Of a DNA stretch of 64,000 nucleotides, positions 21,901 to 33,040 are shown in pieces. Position 1 is the first letter of the stretch. Each line of letters begins with the position of its first letter. The notes beneath the pieces are model-generated. The model searched no databases and was not told where the DNA came from. It saw nothing but the letters and a program-made list of their open reading frames with translations. Source of the DNA: Hygrophila difformis (Eukaryota; Streptophyta; Magnoliopsida; Lamiales; Acanthaceae); assembly GCA_030278955.1 (NCBI GenBank), contig JAOANR010000006.1, positions 59,052,915 to 59,116,914 of the forward strand, read 5' to 3'. The position numbers and the translations under genes were made by a program.

Positions 21901-23371
21901 TAAATGGATCTTCAGGGTGAAACACAACTCAGATGGTACTATCAACAAATACAAAGCAAGGTTAGTTGCTAAGGGTTTTCATCAGAAATATGGTGAAGAT
22001 TACAAAGATTCTTTTGCACCAGTTGCCAAGACAGTAAGTGTCAGACTCTTGTTTGCCCTTGCTGCATCCTTTAAATGGCCTCTGTCCCAACTTGATGTGA
22101 ACAATGCCTTTCTCCATGGTGAACTGGAAGAGGATATATACATGCAATGTCCTCCTGGACTTGGAGCTACAGCTGGTCAAGCTTGCAAGCTAAAGAAATC
22201 ACTCTATGGACTTAAACAGGCTCCAAGGCAATGGTATGGAGCATTATCTCAGTTTCTCAAGGATTGTGGTTATTCCCCTGCCTATGTTGATCAGTGTGTC
22301 TTCTTGAAATTTACTCAGCTTGGTATTGTCATGCTTGTTGTCTATGTTGATGATGTTCTCATTACTGGTGCTGATTCCACTGAGATCCAAAACATCAAAC
22401 ATAAATTACATGCCAGATTTACTATCAAAGACTTGGGAGCAGCAGCATACTTTCTTGGCCTTGAGATCATTGCCTCAGATTCTGGTTATTCTATCTCTCA
22501 AACCAAATACACCACTGACTTGCTTACTGAAGTGGCCGTGCCTCCTAATCCCAAGGCTCACTCCCCTTGTCAAGCTCATAAGACCATGTCAGCAGATGGT
22601 CCTCTCTTTGAAGATCCCCATCTTTACAGGAAGATGGTGGGAAAACTTCTCTACCTTGGCTTCTCACGCCCTGATATATGCTATAGTGTTCAGCAACTTA
22701 GCCAATACATGAATGCACCTTCTAAAGATCATTGGCAAGGAGTGATACATGTCCTACAATATCTGCACAACAGTCCTCAACTTGGCCTTTTCTACCCGTT
22801 TGGTTTATCTCTTAACATCAAGGGGTATTGTGATTCCGACTGGGGCAATTGTCCAGTCACAAGAAGATCCCTCACAGGATATTGTGTCTTTCTAGGTGAT
22901 TGTTTGGTAGCCTGGAAGACTAAGAAACAAGACTATGTGTCGAAAAGTTCTACAGAGGCAGAGTATCGGAGCTTGGGGGCTGTGGCATCAGAATTACTTT
23001 GGATTGGTTCTTTATTTCAAGAACTTAAACTTCCTCTACCAGGTCCCTATCCTATCTTCTGTGACAATCTCTCGGCAATTCAACTTGTGAAGAATCCTAT
23101 GCATCATGAAAAGACTAAACACATTGACATTGGTTGCTTGTATGTTCGAGATTACTATCAAAAGCAGCTCATCAATCCTACATTTGTGCCTTCCTCATCT
23201 CAGTTGGCCGATATGTTCACCAAGGGATTGCCTCCTAAGGTGTTCCAATTTCTTTGCTCCAAACTGAACCTCTGGCGACGTTCAGTTTGCGGGGGGGATG
23301 CTGAATATTATGATGATGTTCAAGGTGGTGCAGCAGGTCATGCAGCTCAAGGAGTTCAAGGTGTTGGCTAA
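18917..23371 (+). CDS. Copia gag-pol polyprotein, intact
   Basis: 1484 codons without a stop. The gag part (about 1-300) has two CCHC zinc knuckles, CSYCKKTGHSKEKC at residue 264 and CDHCKRKGHQKINC about 24 residues later. Protease DSGA is at residue 399. Integrase has an H-H-C-C finger (about 540-580) and D,D35E core motifs CDVWGPF, RSDNGTEF and PQQNGRVERKH. Reverse transcriptase starts near residue 980, with catalytic YVDD at residue 1143. RNase H has GYCDSDWGN and KSSTEAEYRS. The Copia order (integrase before RT) is clear. The last 24 codons are encoded by the 3' LTR, so LTR sequence determines the C terminus. Lineage within Copia is not assigned with confidence. Confidence 0.95.
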   Translation: MATTSEEVTAEVTSSAPLCPELVLTAADQPHLKLAPILFDGKNWNSRRVAVRNTLRIKKKIKFIECTFTCPPSDDPQYDDWMMVDCMILTWLHNSLIPEITSQYLHIETSYDLWKELEDSYGITSGPKVILLKRQLANLTQGNRSITSYYSDLKSQWHNLKALKPFPKSCSAETLKALMDSDEYELLTQFIMGLNDNYTHVSNQILLMDPLPTVCKAHSMLCNVETQNGNSDVVASDSNFALATLDKDITDRSSVPGRGSSVVCSYCKKTGHSKEKCYKFANKNATCDHCKRKGHQKINCFLLTGVVPDWYKALTDKRGNSSTAAAITSGSESTGTNKHSGGNDSDRIAKLEEMIRELAKSNIGSSNTCTPVDYAGGVFMAGSSLTHSSFNLSNLWLFDSGASCHICATPSLLLDPQPCSIKHSITLPDGSLKFPSLIGSVKLNNSLIIPNVYHVHGIVLNLISISQLGKDLQYFATFYPTYCILQDLKSRRILLKVPLLNKLYTVSCSSANDSNSFSINSVVNHASKSVKDWHNILGHPSSIVMKHLGYEINESTSIPCDVCYASKMHRIPFHNSNSQAVTPFDLIHCDVWGPFTPLDRCGFRFMLTIVDDASRATWIFLLKYKSDTTDLLSQFFTLVKTQYNGVVKVLRSDNGTEFCNKACQSLLKSLGIIHQTSCFYTPQQNGRVERKHQHLVQVARSLLITSGVPKAYWGDAMLTSAYIINRLPSKLLGWKSPCEILQGSKPDLNSLHTFGCLCYMKILQPQVGKLDPRGLKGVHLGLVPNKKGYRILDLATKRIHISRDVTFFDSIFPFKDSSSPTLSQTLTLHTSSPEFPTETQYTSFLPVEPTAPQAKEHSPLTPHESMSQTPNINSSVSPTETQTLQNSIEALGDASTSAGPPPLVQPISLTFCTNETADAIASRPERPQRERRMPSRFKDYYCGSVVDPEFVPQSYEQTKGILHWENAVKAELEAIETNQTWDVVTLPAGKRPIGCKWIFRVKHNSDGTINKYKARLVAKGFHQKYGEDYKDSFAPVAKTVSVRLLFALAASFKWPLSQLDVNNAFLHGELEEDIYMQCPPGLGATAGQACKLKKSLYGLKQAPRQWYGALSQFLKDCGYSPAYVDQCVFLKFTQLGIVMLVVYVDDVLITGADSTEIQNIKHKLHARFTIKDLGAAAYFLGLEIIASDSGYSISQTKYTTDLLTEVAVPPNPKAHSPCQAHKTMSADGPLFEDPHLYRKMVGKLLYLGFSRPDICYSVQQLSQYMNAPSKDHWQGVIHVLQYLHNSPQLGLFYPFGLSLNIKGYCDSDWGNCPVTRRSLTGYCVFLGDCLVAWKTKKQDYVSKSSTEAEYRSLGAVASELLWIGSLFQELKLPLPGPYPIFCDNLSAIQLVKNPMHHEKTKHIDIGCLYVRDYYQKQLINPTFVPSSSQLADMFTKGLPPKVFQFLCSKLNLWRRSVCGGDAEYYDDVQGGAAGHAAQGVQGVG

Positions 23372-23583
23372 CTCATGTTGAGTTAGCAGGGCAATTGTGT
23401 AATTGTGTCTTTCATCTTTAAAGTGTCATTTGCATTTTGTAAAAGTGTTAACACGTTTTAGCTAGACTTGAGTATATATATGTTTGAGTCTGTGTATTGT
23501 AACTGGAACAATTCCTTCTTCTTCATTTTCGATATCAATACACATGACAGTTATTTACATTGTTCTCTCGAGCTTATTCAACA
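23299..23583 (+). repeat. 3' LTR of the young Copia element
   Basis: Identical to the 5' LTR by eye, preceded by the polypurine tract GGGGGGGA. The gag-pol stop codon (23369-23371) lies inside it. Confidence 0.93.
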
Positions 23584-23657
23584 TAATGTTAATTGTCGCT
23601 ATCTAGATTAATTATGTTTTTCTTGTTAATTAAGGGTCTGCATGGCAATGAGTTGTT

Positions 23658-23833
23658 TTTTTTGTTAAACAGTAACACTCATGTGTCGGCAAAGGTGTGT
23701 GGGAGCCCAAACCACACAAGTTACAAAGGGAGATAAAGGGGAGTGGATAGGGGCCGGGTGGAGATCGAACTCTCAACCTATGGTTATGGTTGAGAGAAGG
23801 GGGACTTGACCACTAGGGTAAGTCCCCAACCCC
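23658..23833 (-). mobile_element. tRNA-derived SINE
   Basis: Read on the minus strand, it begins GGGGACTTACCCTAGTGGTC (A-box-like TACCCTAGTGGTC), then has a B-box-like GAGTTCGATCTCC about 35 nt later, and ends in an A-rich tail (forward poly-T at 23658-23663). It is flanked by an imperfect 18-bp target duplication GCATGSCAATRAGTTGTT (23640-23657 and 23834-23851). Internal pol III promoter boxes, A-tail and long TSD are all SINE features. About 176 bp. Confidence 0.8.
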
Positions 23834-23949
23834 GCATGCCAATAAGTTGTTGTATTATGTGAGCAATAACTTAATCAGAATTAGTTTGACAATTTTGAGT
23901 CCAATTTTTTTTCCTACAATAAGCTGAATTCCAAAATGTTACTCTTTAA

Positions 23950-24025
23950 TTTGGGTCCTCAAGGCAATTGCAAAGATGCGTGAAAGGGGTACGGATGGTG
24001 GTGGTGGAAATCATGGATATTACTC
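23950..24025 (+). repeat. Relic of a fourth peptide-gene unit (3' flank only)
   Basis: The block GGGTCCTCAAGGCAATTGC ... GGGGTACGGATGGTGGTGG matches the segments that follow units 1 and 3. No signal-peptide or two-cysteine coding part is visible before it (23589-23950 holds the SINE and AT-rich DNA). It marks a further duplicate whose coding part was lost. Confidence 0.6.
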
Positions 24026-24240
24026 TTTTACTCTTTTGGCCAGGGTGTTGTTGTCAGCATTTGCAGTTATGGAAGGAGATGAGTTTTTTGTGATGTTCTT
24101 CGGACGTGATGTCCGCGCTCATTTTTCTAATGACCGGTAGTTTGAGAGTTTGTGATCTTCATTCTAAACTATGGATCACAATTTCGATCGCGGACATCAC
24201 ATGAATTAAGGAGATATTAAGTATTACTTCCTTTGAGTAG

Positions 24241-25909
24241 TTGGGACTGCTGAAAACTGAGTTAGAACGAATGAAGTCAGAGAACGAGCGATTAAAGGCG
24301 ATGCTGCATCAGGCTACGAACAGCTACAACGGCCTTCATACGCATGTGCTGTTGCTGAACGCACAGCAGCAGAAGCATTCGAGCGATGTTCTTATCAGTC
24401 GAGACCAAGGATTTAAGGATGATCAAGGAAGTTTTCATATTGGAGCCCCGCAATTTGTGGATCCAAACTTGGCTACAGAAGCTTCTTTGCCCTTATTGTC
24501 CCAAGGGCGAGGAAAAGATCAGGATGAGGAAGGGTCTGGGAACAAGGCTCCTATGTTGTCGTGTAATAATGGGAAACATGGCAGTGATCAGGTGACTGTT
24601 AGGAGGGCTCGTGTATCGGTTAGGGCGCGGTGCGAGGCTGCGACGGTACTTTATGAATCGATGCATTGATTTAAATTTTGTTGCCAAAAATTTAGGTTTA
24701 GTCTCGGAATCTTGTCAACATATTCTAGCCAGATTACAATAATTGTAATATTGCTAGTGTTGCAATGAATGTCAATGGCGTAAGTACGGGCAAAAGATGG
24801 CGTAGGGAACCATGTCCTCGGGCCTATAATCGTTGCACAATGGCTACTTCTTGCCCCGTTAGAAAAACAAGTAAATTTTCTATCCATAATACTATTAGGT
24901 TTTGTTCGATCAATTGAATAGTACTGTACAAAATAATATAGTATGAGCTCATTGTTAACTACTTAAATAGAAATAGTATGAGCTCCTCTATTATTTATAT
25001 TTCCAAATTATATATGATGCTCAAAACATTAAGATTCAGAGTCCTGTAAGAGAATTGGAAAGGGCAAACCATGTAGATCAATAAAAATAGGGTATTACTA
25101 CTATCGTTTATTATATTATAGATTGAGAGAATGCTTTAATTATATACTTCATCAATGTTATTCTTGGACATCAAAGAGACTTGAGAAACTCTTTTGATTC
25201 ACCAAAAATATTCTATAATTATAGTGTGTTGACATTGTAGGTTCAAAGATGTGCAGAAGATATAAGTATCCTCGTAACAACATACAAAGGTAATCACAAC
25301 AACCCGTTACCTCCGCAAGCAATGGCCATGGCCTCAACAACATCTTCCGCTGCAAGAATGATACTAACGGGCACAATACCAAGTGCGGATGGACGAATGG
25401 ACTCAACTTCACTGCCACAGATGCTCCTCCCCAACTGCTTTAACCTTGCCACCATTTCTACATCCGTGCCTTTCCTACCATCACACTAGACTAGACACAA
25501 TCGTCCAACCCGATGCCACAAATAAGTCAACTGGTCCGGTTTGGAATGCCTTTCCATACTGCACCACTAGCTGGAGGGAACGCTGTTGCAGATGCGCTTT
25601 TACCGCAAGTTTTTTAACCAGACATGGTATAATTTGTCTAAATTTTCAGGGTTACAAATGACCACACGAGACATGGGTCAAGATGGTAATAATCAGCCGG
25701 CGTTTCTTGGACAAGGATTAACCGATGTTGCAAATGCCATAGCTAATGATCCAAGTTTCAAAACTGCTTTGGCCGCGTCTGTAACCTCTCTAATAGGCGG
25801 ATTGTGTACGAATAACACTGAAAATCGACTTCTCTCACGAAGAGCATGGCCGATGCAAAGGGCAACGATGACAACAATGATGAACTTGACGGCTAGCCTG
25901 AAATCTTGA
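24241..25909 (+). pseudogene. WRKY transcription factor group IIb (WRKY6/31/42-like) pseudogene
   Basis: Three exon relics. Exon A (24241-24645, after a TAG acceptor) holds the leucine-zipper-like LKTELERMKSENERLKAML and ends RRARVSVRARCEAAT at a GT donor. Exon B (about 24758-24870) starts the WRKY domain, CQWRKYGQKMA, then has a TAG stop and a 2-nt deletion before PCPRAY and RCTMA..CPVRK; it ends at a GT donor inside the domain, the usual intron place for this group. Exon C (from 25241) has [20 protein letters not shown], then [12 protein letters not shown], further frame breaks, and a recognisable C terminus SKFSGLQM ... DPSFKTALAASVTSLIGG. The N-terminal exon is missing. Such proteins bind W-box DNA; this copy cannot. 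Confidence 0.88.
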
Positions 25910-27134
25910 GTCAGGTGATCATCAATAACCAAAATTTTGTTAAACGTTTGTTGGTGATGATATTCATGTGGGGAAGCTAAGGACACTTTTCTTTAATATT
26001 TTAGATTTGTTTAAATTGTGATGAGCCTCTTTGAAAATTTAGGGTTCAATCAAATATCTATCATGTATTTATATGCTGGAATATATTGTTTTTTTTTCTT
26101 TTTTTTTCTTTTTTTTCTTTTTTTTTTTTTGTTTTTTAACGTTTGACAACGTTATCTATAGTTCTATACTATTACTACTATATATGAATAAAGGAAAGAA
26201 AAACATATACCTAATTTCTTTGCATGCATACTGTGAATTTCAAAATTATTTCTTATAATACATGTATAATTATTTATATAAATATACACGCACACATTTA
26301 TGCATATAAAGACGTTGAAACCCTAGAAAGAAAAGGCAGGTCACTGTTTTTCTTTCTCCTGGCATGCACACACACTGACAAATATTAATAAAGAAAGAAA
26401 AAAAATATCAAGACAAAGCATACAAGGAAGAAAACGTGACGCGTCTGGTTCTAATTTGTAAGGGCAAATACTATATACTATATCAGAATGAAAGAATTTG
26501 TCAACGCCCTGCTTGTTTCTTCTGCATCAACACAATACTCATTTTGGAATGATGGTGAAAAGAATTCTACAAATTAAATGAATGAAAAATAAATAAAAAA
26601 AATCCAAGGGGCCAATGAAATCGATATCCATTGTCCTACTTTTCATTTTTATTCCCAATGTCTTGTTTGGTATACTGTTTATAATCTGCATAATTACTTT
26701 AAGAATTTCCAAATTCATATAGTATATAATAAAATTACATATATATGGCATAATTAATCACTTTGAGTGAGGGAGTGATATGATCAGATGAAGAATAAAA
26801 CATCCATCTTCATTTCTTCAATTAAAACATCGGTAAATTAGGGCCCAAACCCCTTTTAAAAAAATTTCCCTTTTTTTAGGCCCCATTTCAATTTTATTAC
26901 ACTTTGCACCTCATCACATGTTTGACTTGGTTTACCACGTCATTGTATGTGCCTTACCTAGATACTATATGATATTTACCAGGTTAATAATATGTGGTTT
27001 ACCAATATATTAGTATGTGTTTTACCATAGCTACCATATATTAGTACTTACCAAGTTACTGATACGTGGTTTATCACAGATACCATATGGTATTTACCAA
27101 GTTTTTGGTATATACTTTATCACAAATACCTTAT
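25910..27134. other. AT-rich spacer with degenerate tandem repeat before the CACTA element
   Basis: Poly-T tracts at about 26083-26130. From about 26935 to 27134 a degenerate tandem array repeats units with TTTACCA(A/C), ACCATAT and TTAGTA/TTGGTA at roughly 55-60 bp spacing. No gene recognised. The last three bases before the CACTA terminus, TAT (27132-27134), are the candidate 3-bp target duplication. Confidence 0.6.
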
Positions 27135-27156
27135 CACTACAAGAAAAAGCGGGAAT

Positions 27157-27340
27157 CCCGACCGCATTTACCGACCGTCGGTGTGCGGTCGGCATTACCG
27201 ACCGGTTTCCCGACCGCAAGGCTCGGTCGGGAAAAAATAGTCGTTAACAGGGGAGGGTGTCTAATACCGACCAAAACACCGACCAATAGGCAGACGGTCG
27301 GTATTGCCGACCGCATATGCGGTCGGCAACCTAGGGCATT
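27157..27340. repeat. Left subterminal repeats of the CACTA element
   Basis: Many direct and inverted copies of CCGACCG/CGGTCGG, including the palindrome-like GCCGACCGCATATGCGGTCGG region at about 27307-27330. In CACTA elements such motifs are bound by the element's own DNA-binding protein during excision (known for TNPA of En/Spm). The same motif occurs at 55443-55475. Confidence 0.85.
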
Positions 27341-27344
27341 ATTA

Positions 27345-28744
27345 AACGCCCAAATCGCTGTAATCGCGAATTACAGCAACAAAGAAGACAAAAAAATACT
27401 CCCTCCCTCCGAGCGATTCACGGCGAGCCCCCCCGACCACAACCCCGACCGCCACCGCCGCCGACCTCCGCCGCCGACCACGACACCGCCGTCGCCCTCT
27501 CCATTCGCGCGGCATTCGAGCAAAGTTTGGGGAGAGTTTTCCAATCGAGCCGCCGCTGCCATCTCCTCCGTCGCGCGCCGCCGTCGTCTGCCGCTGCCAT
27601 CCCCTCCGTCGTCCGCCGCCTTTCCGCAAGGAGAAGCCATTAGCTTTCCGGCCACCCCCACGAACGCAGCAATCTCGACTTGGAACAAGGTATACGATTG
27701 CCCAAATTTCTTCCAAAATCCTATTCGATTGTTGTTCTATTTATTCGATATACTCCAATGTGTATTCGATTGGTGTTCTATTCGTGTATCATATGCAATG
27801 TTGCCCAATTTTTTTTTCTCCTTCGTAGTGGCAGTGCTGCTTTCTGCTTTCTGTGTTTTTTTTTTTAGTTGTTGATTATTATGTAGAAATCTACCTCTTT
27901 GCAATCATTTATGTTGTTTTCATTCGTGCTTTCAATATTATTTGCAATAGGATGAACCGAGATATTCGAATGCTCAAGACAATGAATTTCGAAAGTATGC
28001 CGAATATATTTTTTGGATTGTTGTTTGTGTGAGCGATACTTGGATTCTTTAGACTTGATTGGCGCAATTTGGATGTCGTATGAGGAATTTAAGTCGTGTT
28101 GAATATTATGCGTTGTTCTCGTTGCATTTTGTAGGTTGTTTATCTAGTAATTATATGTACTGTTGGAGTTTGATTAATTGTTTTTGCTATTCTATTCCAC
28201 ATGTTTTTATGGTTTGTTTATTTATGTTAAATATTAATGTTCAATTGGATGTTGTATTATTTCCGAAAATTGCTTATTTTTCAAGTTTGTAATTTGGGAT
28301 ATTGCATTGTCATAGACACTTGGGTACTAATTTTGGTTTGCAAGACGGGAAGGAAACGGCCGATCTGCATTGATCTCTCGCAGAGCAAGGTAATATATTA
28401 TGATCTATGTTTATTTTTTTTTAATTTATTCATTTAATATTATTCAATCGGGGACTTTGATTAGTAAAGAATATTACGTCCCATGGTTTCAGTTTTGTTT
28501 GAACCTATCTACTTCTAGCTGCAATTCTGAGTATCCCTGTCATAATTAGTTGTTATAAAACATTATATAAGATTTTTATGGTAGTAAGACAAATCAAAAT
28601 ATTTGTTCTAATAGAAAACGATTAAAAAGAACTAACAATGATCTGATGAATTGAAATGAGTGATCACTAATATCGAAGTTGTAACTATTCCTTGATGAAT
28701 TAATGTAATATATAATTTAGGGACATATTATAATATTCGTAGGA
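27345..28744 (+). other. 5' leader region of the CACTA transposase gene
   Basis: A GC-rich stretch (27410-27690) ending at a good donor (GGAACAAG|GTATAC near 27689) and a short segment at about 28345-28389 ending CAGAGCAAG|GTAATA look like non-coding leader exons; the rest is AT-rich intron-like DNA up to the coding exon acceptor near 28742. Antisense open frames in the GC-rich part are compositional. Inference from splice-like sites only. Confidence 0.45.
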
Positions 28745-31700
28745 ATGGACCGAAGTTGGATGTACCGCTCTTGCCGTGAACTTGGAGAACTGACGACTGA
28801 ATTTAAGAATGGAGTTGAATTATTTATAAGGATGTCTCATCAGAACCCAGATGCGGATAGAGCCCAAGGAAGATTAAGGTGTCCGTGTAATAAATGTAGG
28901 AACAGATTTTATCAAGTAGATGATGACATTAGGTATCATTTAAAGCGTTATGGATTTGTCTCCAAGTACGAGAGGTGGACATGTCACGGTGAGCCACATC
29001 AATTTAGTCGGTACTACGAGGATGATGTGGGCACAACATCATCGTCGGCACATGAAAGTGACTACATACAAATGTTGTGCGATGGAACGGGATTTGGTAT
29101 CCCCGACACAGTATCACATGAGGATGAGGATGTACCGAGGCCTCTGGAGGAGCCTAATGCACAGGAGAAATTGTTTTTTCGTATGTTGGAGGCGACAGAC
29201 AAGGATTTGTGGCCTGGCTGCAAGAAAATGACCCTTCTGTCCACTATTGCAAGGTTGTTGAATATTAAAGCTGAACACAATTTATCGGAGAGGTGCTTCG
29301 ATACTTTGTGCCAACTAATTATTGACACACTCCCCGAGGATAATTCCATGGTTAAGAATTTTTACGAGGCTAAGAAACTATTAGAGGGATTGGGATTACC
29401 CGTTCAGAAAATTGATTGTTGTGGCAGAGGGTGTATGTTATTCTGGCGCAATGATGCGGACCTAGATAGATGTAAGTTTTGTGACGAGTCTCGCTATAGA
29501 GAAGGGAGTTCAACTTCACGGATCGCACGAAAATATATGTTCTATTTTCCACTCAAAAACAGATTGAAGAGATTGTATGCTTCTGAGGCAACTGCGAAGC
29601 ATATGACGTGGCATGTCGGACATCATCATGGCTCATCCGGGGAGATGTGTCACCCTTGTGACTCGAAGGCTTGGAAGGACTTTGATACAGTTCACCCAGA
29701 TTTTAGTACGGAGGGTCGGAATGTCCGATTGGGCTTATGTACGGATGGTTTTCAACCGTTTGGTCAATCGGGCTCCCAATACTCTTGCTGGCCAGTCATA
29801 TATGTGTATGAAGGATGAATATATGTTTTTGACTTGCATAATTCCTGGGAAATCAAGCCCAAAACAGAGGATCGATGTTTACCTACAACCCCTAATCGAC
29901 GAGCTCTAGGAGTTATGGGATGTTGGGGTCACAACATATGACACGTGTAGAAAACAGAACTTTCAGTTGAAAGCGGCATTGATGTGGACGATTGGTGATT
30001 TCCCGGCGTATGCTATGTTGTCGGGTTGGAGCACTTATGGGAAGACAGCGTGCCCAGTATGTATGGAAGAAACAGAATCTACACGGCTTAAAGAGGGTGG
30101 GAAACAGTCGTGGTTTGATGCGCATAGGAGGTTCCTCCCTTCCAATCATCCATTTAGACTGGATAAGTCAAAATTTACAAAGGATCGGGAGGAGCATGGA
30201 ATGCCACCGAGGCATAGGACTGGCGAAGAAGTATTGAATGAAATAGAAACACTTGGCCTACGGCGTGTAACCGAAATAGGGGGAGAGGAGGAGAATACAG
30301 TAATAAGCAAGACATGTGGATGGAAAAAGAGGAGCACATTCTGGGATCTACCATATTGGAAGACGAATTTGGTTCGACACAATCTGGATGTCATGCATAT
30401 TGAAAAGAATGTGTTTGAAAATATGTTCAATACTGTGATGGATGTGCAGGGGAAGACCAAAGACAATGTGAAAGCACGCGAGGACATTGTTGCCATTTGT
30501 AACAGACCCGAATTGCATAGGGACCCCCGGACAGGGAAATATCCAAAGGCAGTGTACACAATGGATAAGGATAAGGATAAGAGGGACGTGTTTTTGAAAT
30601 GGGTCGCAAGTTTAAAATTTCCGGATGGTTGTGTATCCAACCTAGGTAGATGTGTAGACATGAACAAACATCGAATGTTTGGCATGAAAAGTCATGATTG
30701 CCATATATTTTTGCAGCAGCTTCTACCAATTGGATGGCGGGAACTACTTCCTAAAAGTGTGTGGGAACCTATTACAGAATTGTGCAATGTTTTCCGCATG
30801 CTAACTGCGAAGACATTGAAAATGTCGGATATAGAGAGGCTAGCCATGGATATTCCAGTAGTCCTTTGTAAGTTGGAGACTATCTTCCCACCAGCCTTCT
30901 TTGATTGCATGGAACATTTACCTGTCCACTTGCCTTTCGAAGCTTCACTTGCCGGTCCCGTTCAATTCAGATGGATGTACCCGTATGAAAGGTATTATTT
31001 ATATGTTGTTATTTCTTAAATGTATTACATATTGATCACAGAATTGTCCTACATTTAATCCATATCTACCATTGTTATTCCAGATATCTAAACCGATTAA
31101 AGCGTACCGTGCGTAACAAGGCACACGTTGAAGGTAGCATTTGTAATGCATATATGGTTCGTGAGGCATCAATTTTCTGCTCTCATTACTTTGAGAGGCA
31201 TGTATTCACGCGCGAGAGGAATGTGCCAAGGAACGATGATGGAGGTGCAATTCAATACGACGAACGTCTTCCAAGCATATTCAAATATGCGGGTCGAGCC
31301 CAAGGAAAGTCTAAGAAGAGACTGTTGTCGGTGCAAGAGTTAAAAGCCATTCACAATTACCTCCTCATGAATTGCAAAGAAATGGACCCTTATCTCGTGT
31401 AAGTACATAATAAAATATGTTGTTAGGATGAGATAGCTAAATTAATGTTTCAATGTTTTCTGTATAATGACAATGTCCTCTTCATACAAATAGGAAATAC
31501 GAACAACATCTACACAATATCCGGCCGAGAATAAGCGAGGCAGATATGCAAACTGCAATAGCGGACGATTTCCCTCGTTGGTTGGAGGAATATGTGATTC
31601 AAAATCCACCCGAAAATCCATGTTTGAGCCATATAGCGCAGGGGCCACTTCCCACGTGTAATTCATATAGCATGTACTTCATTAATGGGATGAAATTTCA

Positions 31701-32307
31701 TACGGAATCACACGGAATGAACAGATCGACCTACAACAGTGGTGTTTGCGTCCCGAGCACGTCAGGCGACTACTACGGGATAATCGAAGAGATCATTGTT
31801 GTAGAGTACCCGGCACTGCCTCTCAAGCAAATTACCTTCTTCAAATGTAGATGGTTTGATCCACGCGAAGGCGTTGGAACACGCACCCATTTGACATACA
31901 AGCTTGTTGAGATTAACAAATCAAAGTCCCTCCCAATATATGATCCTTTTATATATGCTTTCCAAGCGGAACAGGTGTGTTATGCTTCGTTCCCAACCAC
32001 ACGCTCAAGTGCCGGTACGAATGAATGGTTGGCGGTATGTAAGGTGAAACCTAGGGGTGTAATAACCGTGAGAGCTGGGGAAGAACCCGACGCGTTTCAG
32101 GTCGACGCCCCGGAGCATCTGGGTATCGAAACTACAAATTTCACGTCTGGAAGGCAGCGTCTAACAGACACCGTTGTCCAATACATGGACCTTCATCAGG
32201 ATGAGGACGTTGTCTCAGAATCTTCGGCTGACACTGGTTCTAGTTCAGATGACACTGATCCGGATGATCCATCACAGGAGACTTCGGACGAGGATTTCCA
32301 AATTTGA
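28745..32307 (+). pseudogene. TNP2-type CACTA transposase, frame-broken
   Basis: Coding segments 28745-30991, 31084-31398 and 31494-32307 join at GT-AG introns. The N-terminal transposase-associated domain (MDRSWMY, CPCNKCRN) is followed by the TNP2 core (LCTDGFQPFG, MWTIGDFPAYAMLSGWSTYG, CPVC). After that come DUF4218-type (LPVHLPFEASLAGPVQFRWMYPYER, across the first intron) and DUF4216-type regions, and an acidic C terminus ending at 32307. Two lesions: a small deletion after SCWPVI at about 29800 loses several codons and shifts the frame, and a TAG at 29907-29909 follows PLIDEL. The protein cannot be made whole, so this copy depends on other CACTA elements to move. Confidence 0.9.
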
Positions 32308-33040
32308 AATGTGATAGACGTCTTATATACTTGCATTAAATTTCACTTAAGTGTATATGTTTTATTTGGAAGTATCGCTAATTCCTAATAAATTTTGCCT
32401 TGTACAGATGTCTGACAGAGGGGGGGGATCGGGTCCGAACACGCCGCAGCGACCCCTTACACCAGCCGAGGAGGCGGCGAGGATCCGGAGAGCGAGGGAG
32501 GCTTACAGGCGACGGATGGCAGGTAATTGACACTACAGTTATTTCTATTACTAATTGATGAAGTCAATGAATCATAATTATTACTTCTTGTATTTCAGTT
32601 GCTAGTGCCGGCGCGGAGGATCAGACCGGAGGGCATGATTCTGATCTGGCTGTGCCAGAGACACCACCCCCACCCCCACCCCCACACACACCAGGTACTA
32701 TCTGTTTTAAAATATAGTTACATTAAAAATTGCCTATTAATATACCCATTTGTTCGGTTTTAGGATCGGTTGGCTCTACGCAATCTACTCCTCCCTCTGC
32801 ACAGCAGGGGAATGACAGGGTGCTTCTGGCGCCGAATAGCACTGATGGGATGTAAGTCATATTACATTAACTTATCAGCATATCCTGATTTGTATCTTTA
32901 TAGAAAATGTGTATTCATCTTATGTATGTCAACAACTTTCATTGTATTACAGTATTGACTTCCCGAACGCAGTCGTGAGGAAGATTACGGATATATATCC
33001 CAGGCGTGCAGATGTAAATGGGATTAGCTGGGGGAAGGTT

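Larger units (their letters stand above)
18514..23583 (+). mobile_element. Ty1/copia LTR retrotransposon, full-length and young
   Basis: 285-bp LTRs at 18514-18798 and 23299-23583 appear identical base for base when read side by side. Both begin TGCTGAA and end TTCAACA. They are flanked by a perfect 5-bp duplication TAATG (18509-18513 and 23584-23588). The primer-binding site TGGTATCAGAGC (18799-18810) matches initiator tRNA-Met. A polypurine tract (GGGGGGGA) precedes the 3' LTR. The single gag-pol frame is intact. All parts needed for autonomous movement are present, so recent insertion is very likely. Confidence 0.95.

Noticed and set aside
27342..27716. Antisense Gly/Arg frames in the CACTA leader
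   Set aside because: Compositional; they overlap the GC-rich leader exon and subterminal repeats.
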